From: an uncultured bacterium
Lineage (GTDB): Bacteria > Bacillota > Negativicutes > Veillonellales > Veillonellaceae
Length of the DNA: 64,000 nucleotides
Direction: 5' to 3'
NCBI GenBank assembly: GCA_905214495.1
Contig: CAJMLW010000006.1
Coordinates: 1 to 64,000 of the forward strand
Shown: positions 9,127-18,391 of the stretch, piece by piece
Layout: every line of letters starts with the position of its first letter
Position numbering within the stretch: the first letter of the stretch is position 1
Position numbers and translations under genes: made by a program
The notes under the pieces: generated by a model
What the model was told of the DNA's origin: nothing
Databases searched by the model: none
Seen by the model: only the letters and a program-made list of their open reading frames with translations

Positions 9127-10239
9127 ATGAGACCAACATATTTAACGATTGATACAAGCTTGGTTCGCGAGAACCTACGCAAAATAAAAGACAGCCTCCC
9201 AGAATGGAGTACATCCACAGCTGTTATCAAGGCCAACGGCTATGGTCACGGTAGCGTCATGATGGGACGTATTGCTGTTGAAGAAGGTTATGAATCCTTA
9301 GCTGTCGCGATTCCAGAAGAATCTGTACCACTTCGCAATGCTGGCATTATGGTTCCTATTTATCTATTGGGCCTTACGAGACCACAATCCTTTGAACTTG
9401 TAGCGGATACTAATTCCATTCCTGCTGTTTGCGAATCCACAGATTTAGAAGCCCTCAATAAGGTGGCTGACAACCACGATATGATTATCCGTGTCGCCGT
9501 AGCAGTTGATACAGGCATGCATCGCATAGGTATTAAACCAGAGGATGCAGTGGAGTTCATTAAGCGCGTTGAATCCTATCCAAATCTTGCAGTAGATGGA
9601 TTCTTTTCACACATGAGCAATGCCGATGCAGCAGATCAAAGCCATGCACATGGGCAAGCACAAAAGTTCCATACAATGGTGGACGAAATCCGCGCCTTTA
9701 GACCTGATGCGGACTATCGCTTCTCCTTGGCAAACAGCGCCGGTCTATTATCTGTAAAAGATAGCCTATTTACAGATGCACGTCCAGGCATCATCCAATA
9801 CGGCATCATGCCCTCTCTAGACGTGCCAAATCGATTAGGCCTCAAACCAGTTCTCTCCTTCCACAGTGAAGTCGTACACGTCCAACATCTCGATGCAGGC
9901 GAAGGCATTGGTTATGGCTCTACCTATATTACTCCAGAGCCGATGACAATTGCTACCATTCCTGTAGGCTACGCCGACGGTTATCCACGAAGCCTATCCA
10001 ATCGTGGTACCGTTCTCATCCAAGGTACCCGTTGCCCTGTAGTAGGACGTATTTGCATGGACCAATTCATGGTTGCTATACCTGATACGATTACTGTTGC
10101 ACCAGGCGACAAGGTTGTACTATTAGGATCTCAAGGTCATGAAAGCATCTCTGCCCTTGAAATTGCAGCCCTCGCCTCTACCATTCCTTATGAAATCTTC
10201 TGTGGCTTCTCTGATCGTGTGCCACGACAATACATATAA
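9127..10239 (+). CDS. alr: alanine racemase
   Basis: This 370-residue PLP enzyme interconverts L- and D-alanine for peptidoglycan. The PLP lysine is in AVIKANGYGHG near residue 36. The catalytic tyrosine of the C-terminal barrel is in GIGYGSTY, and GRICMDQFMV is also typical. I place the start at 9127 because TTTTAGGAG precedes it, rather than at 9103. The gene is monocistronic and followed by two terminator-like hairpins. Confidence 0.93.
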   Translation: MRPTYLTIDTSLVRENLRKIKDSLPEWSTSTAVIKANGYGHGSVMMGRIAVEEGYESLAVAIPEESVPLRNAGIMVPIYLLGLTRPQSFELVADTNSIPAVCESTDLEALNKVADNHDMIIRVAVAVDTGMHRIGIKPEDAVEFIKRVESYPNLAVDGFFSHMSNADAADQSHAHGQAQKFHTMVDEIRAFRPDADYRFSLANSAGLLSVKDSLFTDARPGIIQYGIMPSLDVPNRLGLKPVLSFHSEVVHVQHLDAGEGIGYGSTYITPEPMTIATIPVGYADGYPRSLSNRGTVLIQGTRCPVVGRICMDQFMVAIPDTITVAPGDKVVLLGSQGHESISALEIAALASTIPYEIFCGFSDRVPRQYI

Positions 10240-10247
10240 CACAAAAA

Positions 10248-10320
10248 GGATGACATTGATAATTCCAATGTCATCCACAAAAGTAAAAGCACCACCGAAA
10301 ATTCGGTGGTGCTTTTATTC
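10248..10320 (+). terminator. tandem hairpins after alr
   Basis: The first stem is GGATGACATTG with CAATGTCATCC (10248-10276) and has no T-run. The second is AAAAGCACCACCGAA with TTCGGTGGTGCTTTT (10285-10316), followed by TTATT, and is a clear intrinsic terminator. The following 250 bp up to the tRNA terminator show nothing coding. Confidence 0.85.
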
Positions 10321-10567
10321 TCCTATACCATACACATATGGATTGTGTGTGTTGTATGTGTCATGAAATATATATGAATTTTCAGCTAAATCTCTATAGA
10401 ATTTTAATAAACGCTATTCATGAATCATCAATTCATATTATGGCTGATACTTTCTGTGAAAGCTCATACTATGTAACCTCTCCCATATTAGTAAACACTA
10501 ATATTTTCAATATGATAGATAGCTAGATAATTCATGAGTAAATTTTTAGAAAAAACTCTACACATAC

Positions 10568-10599
10568 AAAAAAGCCACAAGGTGTTAACCTTGTGGCCA
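10568..10599 (-). terminator. terminator of the tRNA-Thr gene
   Basis: GCCACAAGG and CCTTGTGGC form the stem, followed on the minus strand by TTTTTTG directly behind the tRNA 3' end. Confidence 0.88.
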
Positions 10600-10600
10600 T

Positions 10601-10676
10601 TGGAGCTGATAATAGGATTCGAACCTACGACCTACTCATTACGAATGAGCCGCTCTACCAACTGAGCTATACCAGC
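10601..10676 (-). tRNA. tRNA-Thr (anticodon CGT)
   Basis: The minus strand folds as a cloverleaf. The acceptor GCTGGTA pairs with TATCAGC (one wobble), TAGCTCAGTTGGTAGAGC is the D arm, the anticodon loop is TTCGTAA, and GGTTCGAATCC is the T arm. The 3' CCA is encoded. Anticodon CGT reads ACG (Thr). Confidence 0.95.
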
Positions 10677-10725
10677 ATGTGTATAGTAACATCCTACTCC
10701 TATTACAGTAAGATGTCAAATACAC

Positions 10726-11027
10726 CTATTTTACGCCTTTTACAGATACGAGTAGGATCAAAGGCTTTTTCTCTAAAGAAACCTTGTATGCGCCTTCTTT
10801 TGTTTCACCAATTTGATTTGTATTGTGGTTGTATTTCAACTCATATTTACCTGTTGAATGAAAGCATTGAGCAATGTGTTGGCGCCTACAATGGCTGCAT
10901 GATTAGCATCAACGACTGCTACTGTCGGTTATACCGGTGCAATACTAGCCGCATTAACAACTGGTGCATTTACCCCAAATGCCGCTGCTAGTGCCAATGC
11001 AATGCCGCCTTTCACGAACAAAATCAT
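10726..11027 (-). pseudogene. decayed gene for a small secreted protein
   Basis: The minus strand begins with a signal-peptide-like segment (MILFVKGGIALALAAAFG, then NAPVVNAAS with an AxA-type cleavage site) and meets an in-frame TAA after APV. The reading continues as TVAVVDANHAAIVGANTL, then shifts frame near 10847 and ends as GKYELKYNHNT... to VSVKGVK before TAG. There is thus one nonsense codon and one frameshift, and I see no good ribosome site. The parent would be a secreted protein of about 100 residues and unknown role. Confidence 0.6.
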
Positions 11028-11113
11028 AATCTAAAATAACACCCACGAATAGATAGCATATGTTACAATTTAATTAGTAAAACAGTAATTAATAATATAT
11101 ACAAGTGAGTACT

Positions 11114-12031
11114 ATGATTTCTTTATATCCAACCTTTTACCATACATTTCAATGCAAAGCCAATCAATGTCATCATACATGTTGTCAAAAGTGGACCATC
11201 GATGTAGATGAGGAAACGGCTAAACTATATCAAACGTTGCCTACACCACTAGGCGAAGATCTACGGAAATTTATGACCGTCGATGACGAAGGCTATTATT
11301 TCATGTTTAGCGACAAACAACCTACCTGTCCATTGCTACGTGAAGATGGATTGTGCCGTGTTGTCTTAGAACTAGGCGAAGATAGTTTATGCGATACTTG
11401 TCATATGCATCCGCGGTTCTATAAATATATCGAAGACCTCGAGCTCTGTGGTGTCGGTCTATCCTGCGAAGAATCGGTAGAAAAGTTACTCGCTACCGAA
11501 GGCGATCAATTACTATTCACCATCGAAGATGATGACGGCGAATTTACTGCGAAAGACCGTCCCGTACTCGAAAATATCTTTGACCTCTTAGCATTAGGTA
11601 TCAGTCCTACTATATGTCAATTTACACCAAATCATTCCATCCGATACTGTCAAAAGTTAATCAGTGTATATAAAGAAACGGAACCTATCGATGAAGAGTG
11701 GACAAAACAACTAGCTCATTTAGAAGATATGCTATCATCAACAACAGCAATGAATACGACAGATTTGCTCACACTTGATGCACAAGAAACGGCCACGCTT
11801 AACAAGGTATATCAATACATCCTATATCGCCAAATTGATATGCTTGCAGAATACTCGTTAGAAAGCCTTGTGCGATACGCCTTTGACGCCACAGTATTCA
11901 TCGCATTGTTAACACATCAATTCGGAAATCTACCAGAACAAATCAGACGATGGTCTGAACAAATCGAGTACGATGAAGATAATGTAGCATTCTTATTTAA
12001 TGAATATGAAAACAGCAACAATTACAAATAA
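11114..12031 (+). CDS. FliB-like cysteine-rich protein (flagellin lysine-N-methylase family)
   Basis: This roughly 305-residue protein has the FliB/YkgJ-type metal-binding cysteines. A CxxxxCxxxCC cluster lies near residues 14-23 (CKANQCHHTCC), with further cysteines in TCPLL, GLCRVV, LCDTCHMHPR and LSCEE. Salmonella FliB methylates flagellin, but no flagellar genes occur here and Veillonella-like cocci are non-motile, so the true substrate is unknown. A GTG at 11105 could also start the frame. It is followed by a composite terminator. Confidence 0.7.
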   Translation: MISLYPTFYHTFQCKANQCHHTCCQKWTIDVDEETAKLYQTLPTPLGEDLRKFMTVDDEGYYFMFSDKQPTCPLLREDGLCRVVLELGEDSLCDTCHMHPRFYKYIEDLELCGVGLSCEESVEKLLATEGDQLLFTIEDDDGEFTAKDRPVLENIFDLLALGISPTICQFTPNHSIRYCQKLISVYKETEPIDEEWTKQLAHLEDMLSSTTAMNTTDLLTLDAQETATLNKVYQYILYRQIDMLAEYSLESLVRYAFDATVFIALLTHQFGNLPEQIRRWSEQIEYDEDNVAFLFNEYENSNNYK

Positions 12032-12070
12032 GAGTTATCGGACAAATCAAACGTTGCTATATAACGATAA

Positions 12071-12125
12071 AAGGGGCTGCAACTAAAATGCGGTAAAACC
12101 GCATTCTGTTACAGCCCCTTAATTT
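12071..12125. terminator. two-tier bidirectional terminator
   Basis: The outer stem AAGGGGCTG with CAGCCCCTT encloses an inner hairpin AATGCGGT-AAA-ACCGCATT. It separates the convergent FliB-like and znuA-like genes. Confidence 0.85.
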
Positions 12126-12171
12126 TATTATATTTTTATGTTATAAATAGTTTAACCTTACTTATAAAAAG

Positions 12172-13077
12172 TTATTGCAAACTTCCTAAGATTTTAGTCA
12201 AATTATCATCCATTCTTTCAAGATATGTTTTATCGTCTTCCTTGCTTTCGATAGTATAAATAGTTTCTACCTTAGCGCCTACTTCTTGAGCTAATGTTTT
12301 GGATACTTCAGGGCTAGCCATTTCTTCTGCAAAGATAGTAGTAATCTTGTTTTCTTTACAATATTCGATGAGCTTAGCCAATTGAGCTGCATTTGGTTCA
12401 CCTTCTGCAAACACATCTTCTACGCTATTTTGTTCTAGACCAAAGTCACGGCATAGATATGCAAAGGCTGCATGACCTGTTACAAAATTCTTGTGTGGTG
12501 CTTTTGCAAATTGATCTTCGTATTTTTGAATCATAGCATCTAATTTTGCTACATAATCATTGTAGTTCTTTTCGTAATAATCCTTATTAGCAGGATCTAC
12601 CTTTACCAATGCATCTTTAATATTTTTAACTTCGATTTTTGCATTTTTTAAAGATAACCATGCATGAGGATCTTCGGCACCATGCTCTTTAATTTCGTCA
12701 GGATCTGTATTTTTAATAGCCTCTATACCATCAGAAGCTTTCACAGATACGAGTTTATCATTTTTAGCCGCATCAATTGCTTGTTGCGCCCAAGGTTCCA
12801 TACCTAAACCATTGTAAACAAATACTTGAGCTGATGCCAATTGTTTCATATTTTCTGGTTTTAATTCAAAGTCATGTGGTTCCGTACCATCTGGAATAAT
12901 CGTAGATACCTCTACCTTATCGCCACCGATGGCCTTTGCAAATTCAGACATAGCATTAAAACTTGTTACCACTTGGATTTTCTTACCTGCTTGTTCCTTT
13001 GGCGCATCATTACCACAGCCTGCAAATAAAGCAGCCATCAATACGCCGATTACTAATAATACCAGTTTCTTGACCAT
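12172..13077 (-). CDS. znuA: zinc ABC transporter substrate-binding lipoprotein
   Basis: This 301-residue cluster A-I (ZnuA/AdcA type) binding protein has a lipoprotein signal peptide with lipobox LFAGC (Cys21). Metal-ligand histidines appear in EPHDFEL, EDPHAWLSL and TGHAAFAYL, and an acidic/His stretch (EIKEHGAEDPH) replaces the long His-rich loop of enterobacterial ZnuA. It captures Zn2+ outside the membrane for the divergent ATPase and permease genes. An AGGAGG site precedes ATG 13077. Zinc over manganese is inferred from the adjacent Fur-type regulator. Confidence 0.85.
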   Translation of the reverse strand: MVKKLVLLVIGVLMAALFAGCGNDAPKEQAGKKIQVVTSFNAMSEFAKAIGGDKVEVSTIIPDGTEPHDFELKPENMKQLASAQVFVYNGLGMEPWAQQAIDAAKNDKLVSVKASDGIEAIKNTDPDEIKEHGAEDPHAWLSLKNAKIEVKNIKDALVKVDPANKDYYEKNYNDYVAKLDAMIQKYEDQFAKAPHKNFVTGHAAFAYLCRDFGLEQNSVEDVFAEGEPNAAQLAKLIEYCKENKITTIFAEEMASPEVSKTLAQEVGAKVETIYTIESKEDDKTYLERMDDNLTKILGSLQ

Positions 13078-13141
13078 AGTTGGCCTCCTTTTTTCTAAAA
13101 TCCTGAGTACTCATGCTATTATAGTATATATACCATTCTTT

Positions 13142-13157
13142 AGTTGCAGTTGCGACT
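13142..13157. promoter_or_regulatory. candidate Zur operator between znuA and znuC
   Basis: The inverted repeat AGTTGC-AGTT-GCGACT lies midway between the divergent zinc genes and is followed by a further TTGCATTTG half-site. It resembles Fur-family operators in size and place; the assignment to the regulator at 14846 is inference. Confidence 0.45.
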
Positions 13158-13160
13158 CAG

Positions 13161-13189
13161 TTGCATTTGTAATATAGTTATAGTATAAA
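13161..13189 (+). promoter_or_regulatory. promoter of znuCB-zur
   Basis: TTGCAT (13161-13166), a 17-bp spacer and TATAAA (13184-13189) form a sigma-70 type promoter abutting the candidate Zur operator. Confidence 0.5.
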
Positions 13190-13226
13190 CGTAGTAATAA
13201 TTTTGTCAATCGGAAAAGTGGTTTTT

Positions 13227-13976
13227 ATGTTATCAATTCAATATCTTTATTTTTCTTACCAAGGTCAACCACCCTATGTACTAAATGATTTAAATTTGGA
13301 GGTCCATAGTGGCGATTATATTTCCATCGTAGGCGACAATGGTTCTGGTAAAAGCACCCTCTTGCGCCTCATTCTAGGTTTCCTAGCTCCTGTGAAAGGT
13401 TCTATCACGCGCAATACGAAAAACATTCGCTATGTATCGCAAAAAAATGATTTTTCCCATGCTGGATTTCCTATTACAGTCCATGAAATTTTAGATTCCT
13501 ATCGCAAGTTATTAAAAATCAAAGATAAGCATGAAGTGAATCGCGTTCTTGAGCTCACACATATGACGGAGTTTAAAGACCGTCTCATTAGCAAATTATC
13601 CGGTGGCCAAGCGCAGCGCGTTTCTATCGCACGAGCTCTTATCGGCAGCCCTGACCTCATCATTCTCGATGAACCATCAACGGGCATCGACCGCAAGAGC
13701 CAAGAAGGTATTTACGCCCTTTTGCGCTCATTAAATCAGGAACACCATATTACGATAATTTCTGTAGAGCATAATTTAGAAATGGCTCTTGCAAACTCGA
13801 CAAATATCTATCATATTGCAAACGGTCAAGGTCATCTCTGCTCCCCTGAGCAATATGCTAGCGAAATCATGCATAACACAGGACGCAATCCTATGGACCA
13901 TGAGAACTGCTCCTGCTTTACAGACGTGACGGCTCAGTCTGATGATACAATAACTAAGGAGGTGCGCCATGTTTAA
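13227..13976 (+). CDS. znuC: zinc ABC transporter ATP-binding protein
   Basis: This roughly 249-residue ABC ATPase has Walker A GDNGSGKST, signature LSGGQAQRVS, Walker B LIILDEPSTG and H-loop SVEHN. A short Cys/His tail (DHENCSCF) at the C-terminus may bind metal. It powers zinc import with the permease, whose gene overlaps its stop by 8 bp. I prefer ATG 13227 over the TTG at 13203 that opens the frame. Confidence 0.87.
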   Translation: MLSIQYLYFSYQGQPPYVLNDLNLEVHSGDYISIVGDNGSGKSTLLRLILGFLAPVKGSITRNTKNIRYVSQKNDFSHAGFPITVHEILDSYRKLLKIKDKHEVNRVLELTHMTEFKDRLISKLSGGQAQRVSIARALIGSPDLIILDEPSTGIDRKSQEGIYALLRSLNQEHHITIISVEHNLEMALANSTNIYHIANGQGHLCSPEQYASEIMHNTGRNPMDHENCSCFTDVTAQSDDTITKEVRHV

Positions 13977-14787
13977 TTATGATTTCATGCAAAATGCCTT
14001 CTTCGTAGCAGTCTGCATTTCTCTATTATGTCCATGCATCGGTATATTTATGGTACTACGCCGATCCAGTATGATTGGCGACACCATGAGCCATGCGTCC
14101 CTCGCCGGGATTACCCTTGGTTTATTGACCAATACAAACCCTATTTTAGGGGCTTTTATATTCACCGCCATCTGCGGTGCCCTCATTGAGTTCTTGCGAA
14201 AATATTTTTCTCACCATCTCGATTTGATTCTTACCATCATCTTATCCCTAAGCATCGGTACAGCCATTACCCTAATCAGTTCGGGCAAGCTGAAAGCTAA
14301 CGCCAACGTCTTTTTCTTCGGTAGTATCTTAACCGTTAATACTGCAGATATGATTAGCATTGCAGTACTCACCATATTATCTGTGTTAACCTTGTATTTC
14401 CTCTACAACTCACTTCTCTACATCGCCTACGATGAAGAGGCAGCACGAGTAGCGGGTGTAAAAGTAGATTTGATTAACTATGTATTTGCTATCTTAATGG
14501 CGGCAGCCGTATCCATTTCCATCAAAATCGTCGGCGTCCTCGTATTGAGCGCCATGATTGCACTACCTGTAGCCTCAGCATTACAACTGGAAAAAGGTTT
14601 TAGAACAACCTTACTCTGCTCCATAGGATTTAGTTTACTGGCCATGATTATCGGCCTATTCGGATCCTACTATCTTAACGTAGCGCCGGGTGGCTTTGTA
14701 TCACTTACATCGGTCTTCATCCTATTAGTGGTACTCATCATCAAGAACATTAAATCCATAATTCGGAGGATGCAATTTAGTAAATAA
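13969..14787 (+). CDS. znuB: zinc ABC transporter permease
   Basis: This 272-residue ABC-3 family permease has about seven or eight helices. The coupling-region residues RRSSMIGDTMSHASLAGI near position 27 and VGVLVLSAMIALPVASA near position 190 are typical of ZnuB/TroC. It overlaps znuC, which indicates translational coupling, and is followed closely by the Fur-family regulator. Confidence 0.87.
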   Translation: MFNYDFMQNAFFVAVCISLLCPCIGIFMVLRRSSMIGDTMSHASLAGITLGLLTNTNPILGAFIFTAICGALIEFLRKYFSHHLDLILTIILSLSIGTAITLISSGKLKANANVFFFGSILTVNTADMISIAVLTILSVLTLYFLYNSLLYIAYDEEAARVAGVKVDLINYVFAILMAAAVSISIKIVGVLVLSAMIALPVASALQLEKGFRTTLLCSIGFSLLAMIIGLFGSYYLNVAPGGFVSLTSVFILLVVLIIKNIKSIIRRMQFSK

Positions 14788-14845
14788 TCATCATGTGTAC
14801 AAGCGTACATGCGTTAATCTTTACCCCATAATAGAAAGCGTTATT

Positions 14846-15250
14846 ATGAATACAACACATTGGCCAGAAGGCATAAAAAAGACCAAACAGCGCGAAGCCA
14901 TTTGGTCTGTATTAACTGCAACAGATAAACCGATTACAGCCATCGAAATTGCAGAACGATTAGGCGATAGCGGTACTACTTGGATGTCTACTATCTACCG
15001 TACCCTTGAGTTATTAGAAACAAAAGATATCGTTACCCGTACCACCATCATGGGTAGCGACATGGCATACTACGAAATTACACCCCATACGCACCGTCAC
15101 TATGCGGTATGTACGAAGTGTGGGGCTATGATACCTCTACATACCTGCCCCGTCGTAGAAATGCCACAGGAACTTACAGATGTAGGGTTTACAGTAACAG
15201 AGCATCACCTAGAAATTGCGGGAATCTGCAAGGACTGTAAAAACAGATAA
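14846..15250 (+). CDS. zur: Fur-family metalloregulator, probably Zur
   Basis: This roughly 134-residue protein has an N-terminal winged helix (TKQREAIWSVL, WMSTIYRTLELL) and a C-terminal dimerisation domain with metal ligands HTHRHYAVCTKCG and a second pair CKDC near the end. The two CxxC pairs form the structural zinc site of Fur proteins. Its position as third gene of the znuCB operon argues for zinc-responsive control of both zinc transcripts. The frame opens earlier at GTG 14795; ATG 14846 fits the family N-terminus better. Confidence 0.8.
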   Translation: MNTTHWPEGIKKTKQREAIWSVLTATDKPITAIEIAERLGDSGTTWMSTIYRTLELLETKDIVTRTTIMGSDMAYYEITPHTHRHYAVCTKCGAMIPLHTCPVVEMPQELTDVGFTVTEHHLEIAGICKDCKNR

Positions 15251-15257
15251 AACGCCA

Positions 15258-15296
15258 AAAGGGCTCCTAGTCTAATGTACTAGGGGCCCTTTCATA
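15258..15296. terminator. terminator after zur
   Basis: AAAGGGCTCCTAG pairs with CTAGGGGCCCTTT (15258-15292) and is followed by T-rich DNA. Confidence 0.85.
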
Positions 15297-15310
15297 TGGA
15301 ATATCTAATA

Positions 15311-15475
15311 TTAATCTATATAGTTTTTAATCGCTTCATTGAACAATGTTACCTTATATTCGCGAATCTCATAGGTTGCCAATTGCTCTGCATAGTATGA
15401 GTCAAATTGTACAGCCTCTTCTAATTCCTCTTTTGTTCCTTGAGCGATAATAAGGCTTTCACCAATTACAACATC
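15311..15475 (-). pseudogene. 5'-truncated remnant of a YciI-like gene
   Basis: The minus strand is open for about 55 codons, reading SIDVVIGESLIIAQGTKEEL, then YEIREYKVTLFNEAIKNYID and stop. It has no start codon or ribosome site and overlaps the end of the Dcu gene out of frame. The pattern resembles the C-terminal half of YciI-type ferredoxin-like proteins. I take it as a leftover of a deletion whose other breakpoint is the Dcu gene's 3' end. Confidence 0.5.
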
Positions 15476-16806
15476 AATGGAGCAATAACGAAGCCAAGTG
15501 CTACAGAAACAGCAATGGCAAGTACGCCTGGGATGAAGAAGGGATGGTTAAATACGAGATGACCGATTCGGGTCGAACCTGTATCATCCATTTGTACAGC
15601 CCCCAAAAGTGTTGGGTATGTAGGTAGTACAAAGAGTGCAGATACCGCCGCAAAGGATGCGATAATGATATATACAGATTCTGTATGTTCCGGTGTAATA
15701 CCTAACGCAAGGATTACTGCCGGTACAAGTGCTTGTGTAGTCGCTGCTTGGCTATACAAAAGTGTACTAGCAAAGAAGAAGGCCACTGCGAGCAAGAATG
15801 GATACGCCGTTACCATACTAGAAGCCATGGCTTTAATTTCAGGGATATGACCTTTTACAAAGGTATCGCCTAACCATGCTACGCCGAGAACACAGACGCA
15901 AGCAGATAAACCAGATTTGAATGTACTTGTGTTGACAAGTTGTGCTGTATCTAATTTACAGAAGAATGTGATAGCCGCTGCAATAATCATCATGAATCCG
16001 ACGATGGCATCGTTTCGACCAAATATAACCGGTTTAATGATACCGATATTCTTGGAAATCGCTGTTGCATAAAATACGATACAAATGATACCGATTAAGA
16101 AGATTAATACAGATTTTTTCGCACCTGGTTTTAAATGGAAATCCATATTCTTTTCACGAGGTGGTGCCACATAGCCTGCTGCCAAACGTTCTTGGTAAAC
16201 AGGATCAGAAGACAAATCATTGTTCGTAAAGGTCGACATGATAAAGGCAGTAATCATAACCGCAATAAATGTTGTGGAAATACAAATACCAAGTAATGTT
16301 GGATAGCTAACACCGAACGGTTCAAGGAATCCGCTCATAGCAACAACCGCTGCGGATACAGGGCTTGCGGTAATACCGATCTGGCTGGCTACAACGGCAA
16401 TCGATAGTGGTACGGAAGGCTTGATGTTCTCGCTCTTTGCAACCTCTACAATAACAGGGATCATAGAGAATGCCGTATGACCCGTACCAGCCAAGATTGT
16501 CAAGAAATACGTAACTGTAGGAGCTAAATAGTTGATATGTTTAGGATTTTTACGCAAAATATTTTCCGCAATGCGTACTAAATAATCTAAACCACCGGCC
16601 AACTGCAATGCACAAATCGCTGCAATGGCTGACATAATGATTAAGATAACATCCCAAGGAATTTGCCCTGGGAACATCCCCATACCGAGGCTCAACAATA
16701 CGACGCCGAGGCCGCCAGCATAGCCAATACCCATGCCACCGAGGCGTACGCCCAAGAAGATGGCACCGAACAATATAATGACTTGCATAATTACATAAAT
16801 GTCCAT
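15466..16806 (-). CDS. anaerobic C4-dicarboxylate transporter, DcuA/DcuB family
   Basis: This 446-residue membrane carrier has about ten to twelve helices. Family marks include GLDYLVRIAENILRKNP near residue 73, LAGTGHTAFSMIPVI near 107 and ASQIGITASPVSAAV near 145. Dcu proteins exchange or take up fumarate, malate, aspartate and succinate under anaerobic conditions. AAAGGAGG precedes the ATG. It has a short upstream region and no partner genes. DcuA and DcuB cannot be separated by eye. Confidence 0.87.
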   Translation of the reverse strand: MDIYVIMQVIILFGAIFLGVRLGGMGIGYAGGLGVVLLSLGMGMFPGQIPWDVILIIMSAIAAICALQLAGGLDYLVRIAENILRKNPKHINYLAPTVTYFLTILAGTGHTAFSMIPVIVEVAKSENIKPSVPLSIAVVASQIGITASPVSAAVVAMSGFLEPFGVSYPTLLGICISTTFIAVMITAFIMSTFTNNDLSSDPVYQERLAAGYVAPPREKNMDFHLKPGAKKSVLIFLIGIICIVFYATAISKNIGIIKPVIFGRNDAIVGFMMIIAAAITFFCKLDTAQLVNTSTFKSGLSACVCVLGVAWLGDTFVKGHIPEIKAMASSMVTAYPFLLAVAFFFASTLLYSQAATTQALVPAVILALGITPEHTESVYIIIASFAAVSALFVLPTYPTLLGAVQMDDTGSTRIGHLVFNHPFFIPGVLAIAVSVALGFVIAPLML

Positions 16807-16927
16807 ACGATGACCTCCTTTGAATATATATACTATACATATATAGTATCATAGATATGCAGAATAATCATCGTATTTTGAGAATGTATAGAATATATTT
16901 TACATTATGTAAGGAAAATGCTTTTTA

Positions 16928-18319
16928 TTATAGAATGATTGGCTTCAAATCTTCTAATACGCCCTCTTCTTCTGTGGCACGTTTAATACTTTCACCTACG
17001 ATGCGAACCATGTCTTCCAATTGTTCCACTGTGGACGCCAATGGTGGCATAAGGATAACCACATCGCCGATTGGGCGGCAAATAAGGCCTTGTTCACGAG
17101 CTAGAACGGCAACCTTTGCACCTACCGCATCATTTGGGCGATACGCTTCGTGAGTAGCAACGTCCTTTTCAAGTTCAATACCTACGATAAGGCCACGTTG
17201 ACGCACTTCTTTAACATGTTTTAACTGTTCAATAGGTTTGAGTGCCTTTGTGAAAGCTTCGATTTTCGCAGGTAATCCTTCGATGACCTTTTCATCGCGG
17301 AATACTTTCAACGAAGCCAAGGCAACAGCACATGCCAAGGCATTACCGGTATAGGAATGGCCATGATAGAATGTTTTCTTTTCTTCAAATGTGCCAAGGA
17401 ATGTATCAAATACGCGTTTTGTAGTCAATGTAGCGGCCAATGGCAAATAACCACCCGTAATCCCTTTTGATAAGGTCATGAAATCTGGAGATACCCCTTC
17501 ATGTTCACAAGCAAAGAATTTACCTGTTCGTCCAAAGCCTGTTGCTACTTCATCGACGATGAGGAATACATCGTGTTTGGCAGTTAATTCGCGAACGCGT
17601 TTTAAATAGCCGTGAGGCATAACAAGCATACCGGCCGCAGCTTGCACTAATGGTTCCATAACGAGAGCTGTAATTTCGTCCCCTTCTTCATTGAGGATGC
17701 GTTCCAATTCTGCTAAGGAATCTTCAAATGCTTTATCTCGATCTGCTACATCACGGTATACACCAGGACTTGGCAATGTTAACGGTTTGAACAACAAATT
17801 ATGGAACACTTGATGGAACAACTGAATCCCACCTACGGATACAGTACCTAATGTATCACCATGATAGCCCGCATTGAGTGCAATAAATTTCGTTTTCTTC
17901 GTTTGACCTACTAATTGACGGTATTGGTACGCCATCTTAATAGCGACTTCAATAGCCGTACTACCATCATCGGATAAGAATACCTTTTCCAAACCTTCTG
18001 GCGCCAATTCAACTAATTCTTTACACAACTGTGCTGATGGAGGGCTCACCAATCCGAGCAATGTACTATGTGCAATCTTATCAACTTGGTCCTTCAACGC
18101 TTGATTAAGCACAGGGTGATTATGGCCGTGAATATTAACCCACAGGGATGATACACCATCATAATACATTTTACCCTTGTCATCAATCAAATACACGCCT
18201 TCACCGCGTTCGATAACTACAGGTTCTTGTGCTAACCAGTCTTGCATTTGTGTAAATGGATGCCATACGAATTCGTGGTCCCATTGTGTAATTTGTGAAA
18301 GTTGTTTCTCTGCCATCAT
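16928..18319 (-). CDS. bioA: adenosylmethionine-8-amino-7-oxononanoate aminotransferase
   Basis: This 463-residue class III aminotransferase makes 7,8-diaminopelargonate from 7-keto-8-aminopelargonate in biotin synthesis. It has HPFTQMQDW near the N-terminus, a GYHGDTLG segment, the DEVATGFGRTG region, and the PLP lysine in LSKGITGGYLPLAAT. It lies 72 bp downstream of bioD in one transcription unit. No bioB, bioF, bioC or bioH is in the window. Confidence 0.93.
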   Translation of the reverse strand: MMAEKQLSQITQWDHEFVWHPFTQMQDWLAQEPVVIERGEGVYLIDDKGKMYYDGVSSLWVNIHGHNHPVLNQALKDQVDKIAHSTLLGLVSPPSAQLCKELVELAPEGLEKVFLSDDGSTAIEVAIKMAYQYRQLVGQTKKTKFIALNAGYHGDTLGTVSVGGIQLFHQVFHNLLFKPLTLPSPGVYRDVADRDKAFEDSLAELERILNEEGDEITALVMEPLVQAAAGMLVMPHGYLKRVRELTAKHDVFLIVDEVATGFGRTGKFFACEHEGVSPDFMTLSKGITGGYLPLAATLTTKRVFDTFLGTFEEKKTFYHGHSYTGNALACAVALASLKVFRDEKVIEGLPAKIEAFTKALKPIEQLKHVKEVRQRGLIVGIELEKDVATHEAYRPNDAVGAKVAVLAREQGLICRPIGDVVILMPPLASTVEQLEDMVRIVGESIKRATEEEGVLEDLKPIIL

Positions 18320-18391
18320 AACACCTCATACTTAAGATTTTATATCTATACTATCTACTTAATTCCAGATTGCTTATATATAGAGCTTTCA

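Noticed and set aside
10593..10991. 132-codon plus-strand frame
   Set aside because: It runs across the tRNA-Thr gene and the minus-strand pseudogene and starts in a terminator, so it is not a gene.
12087..12105. AATGCGGT/ACCGCATT in a terminator resembles the Haemophilus uptake sequence AAGTGCGGT
   Set aside because: It lacks the G at position 3, I noticed only this one copy, and the organism is unrelated. Chance similarity is more likely.
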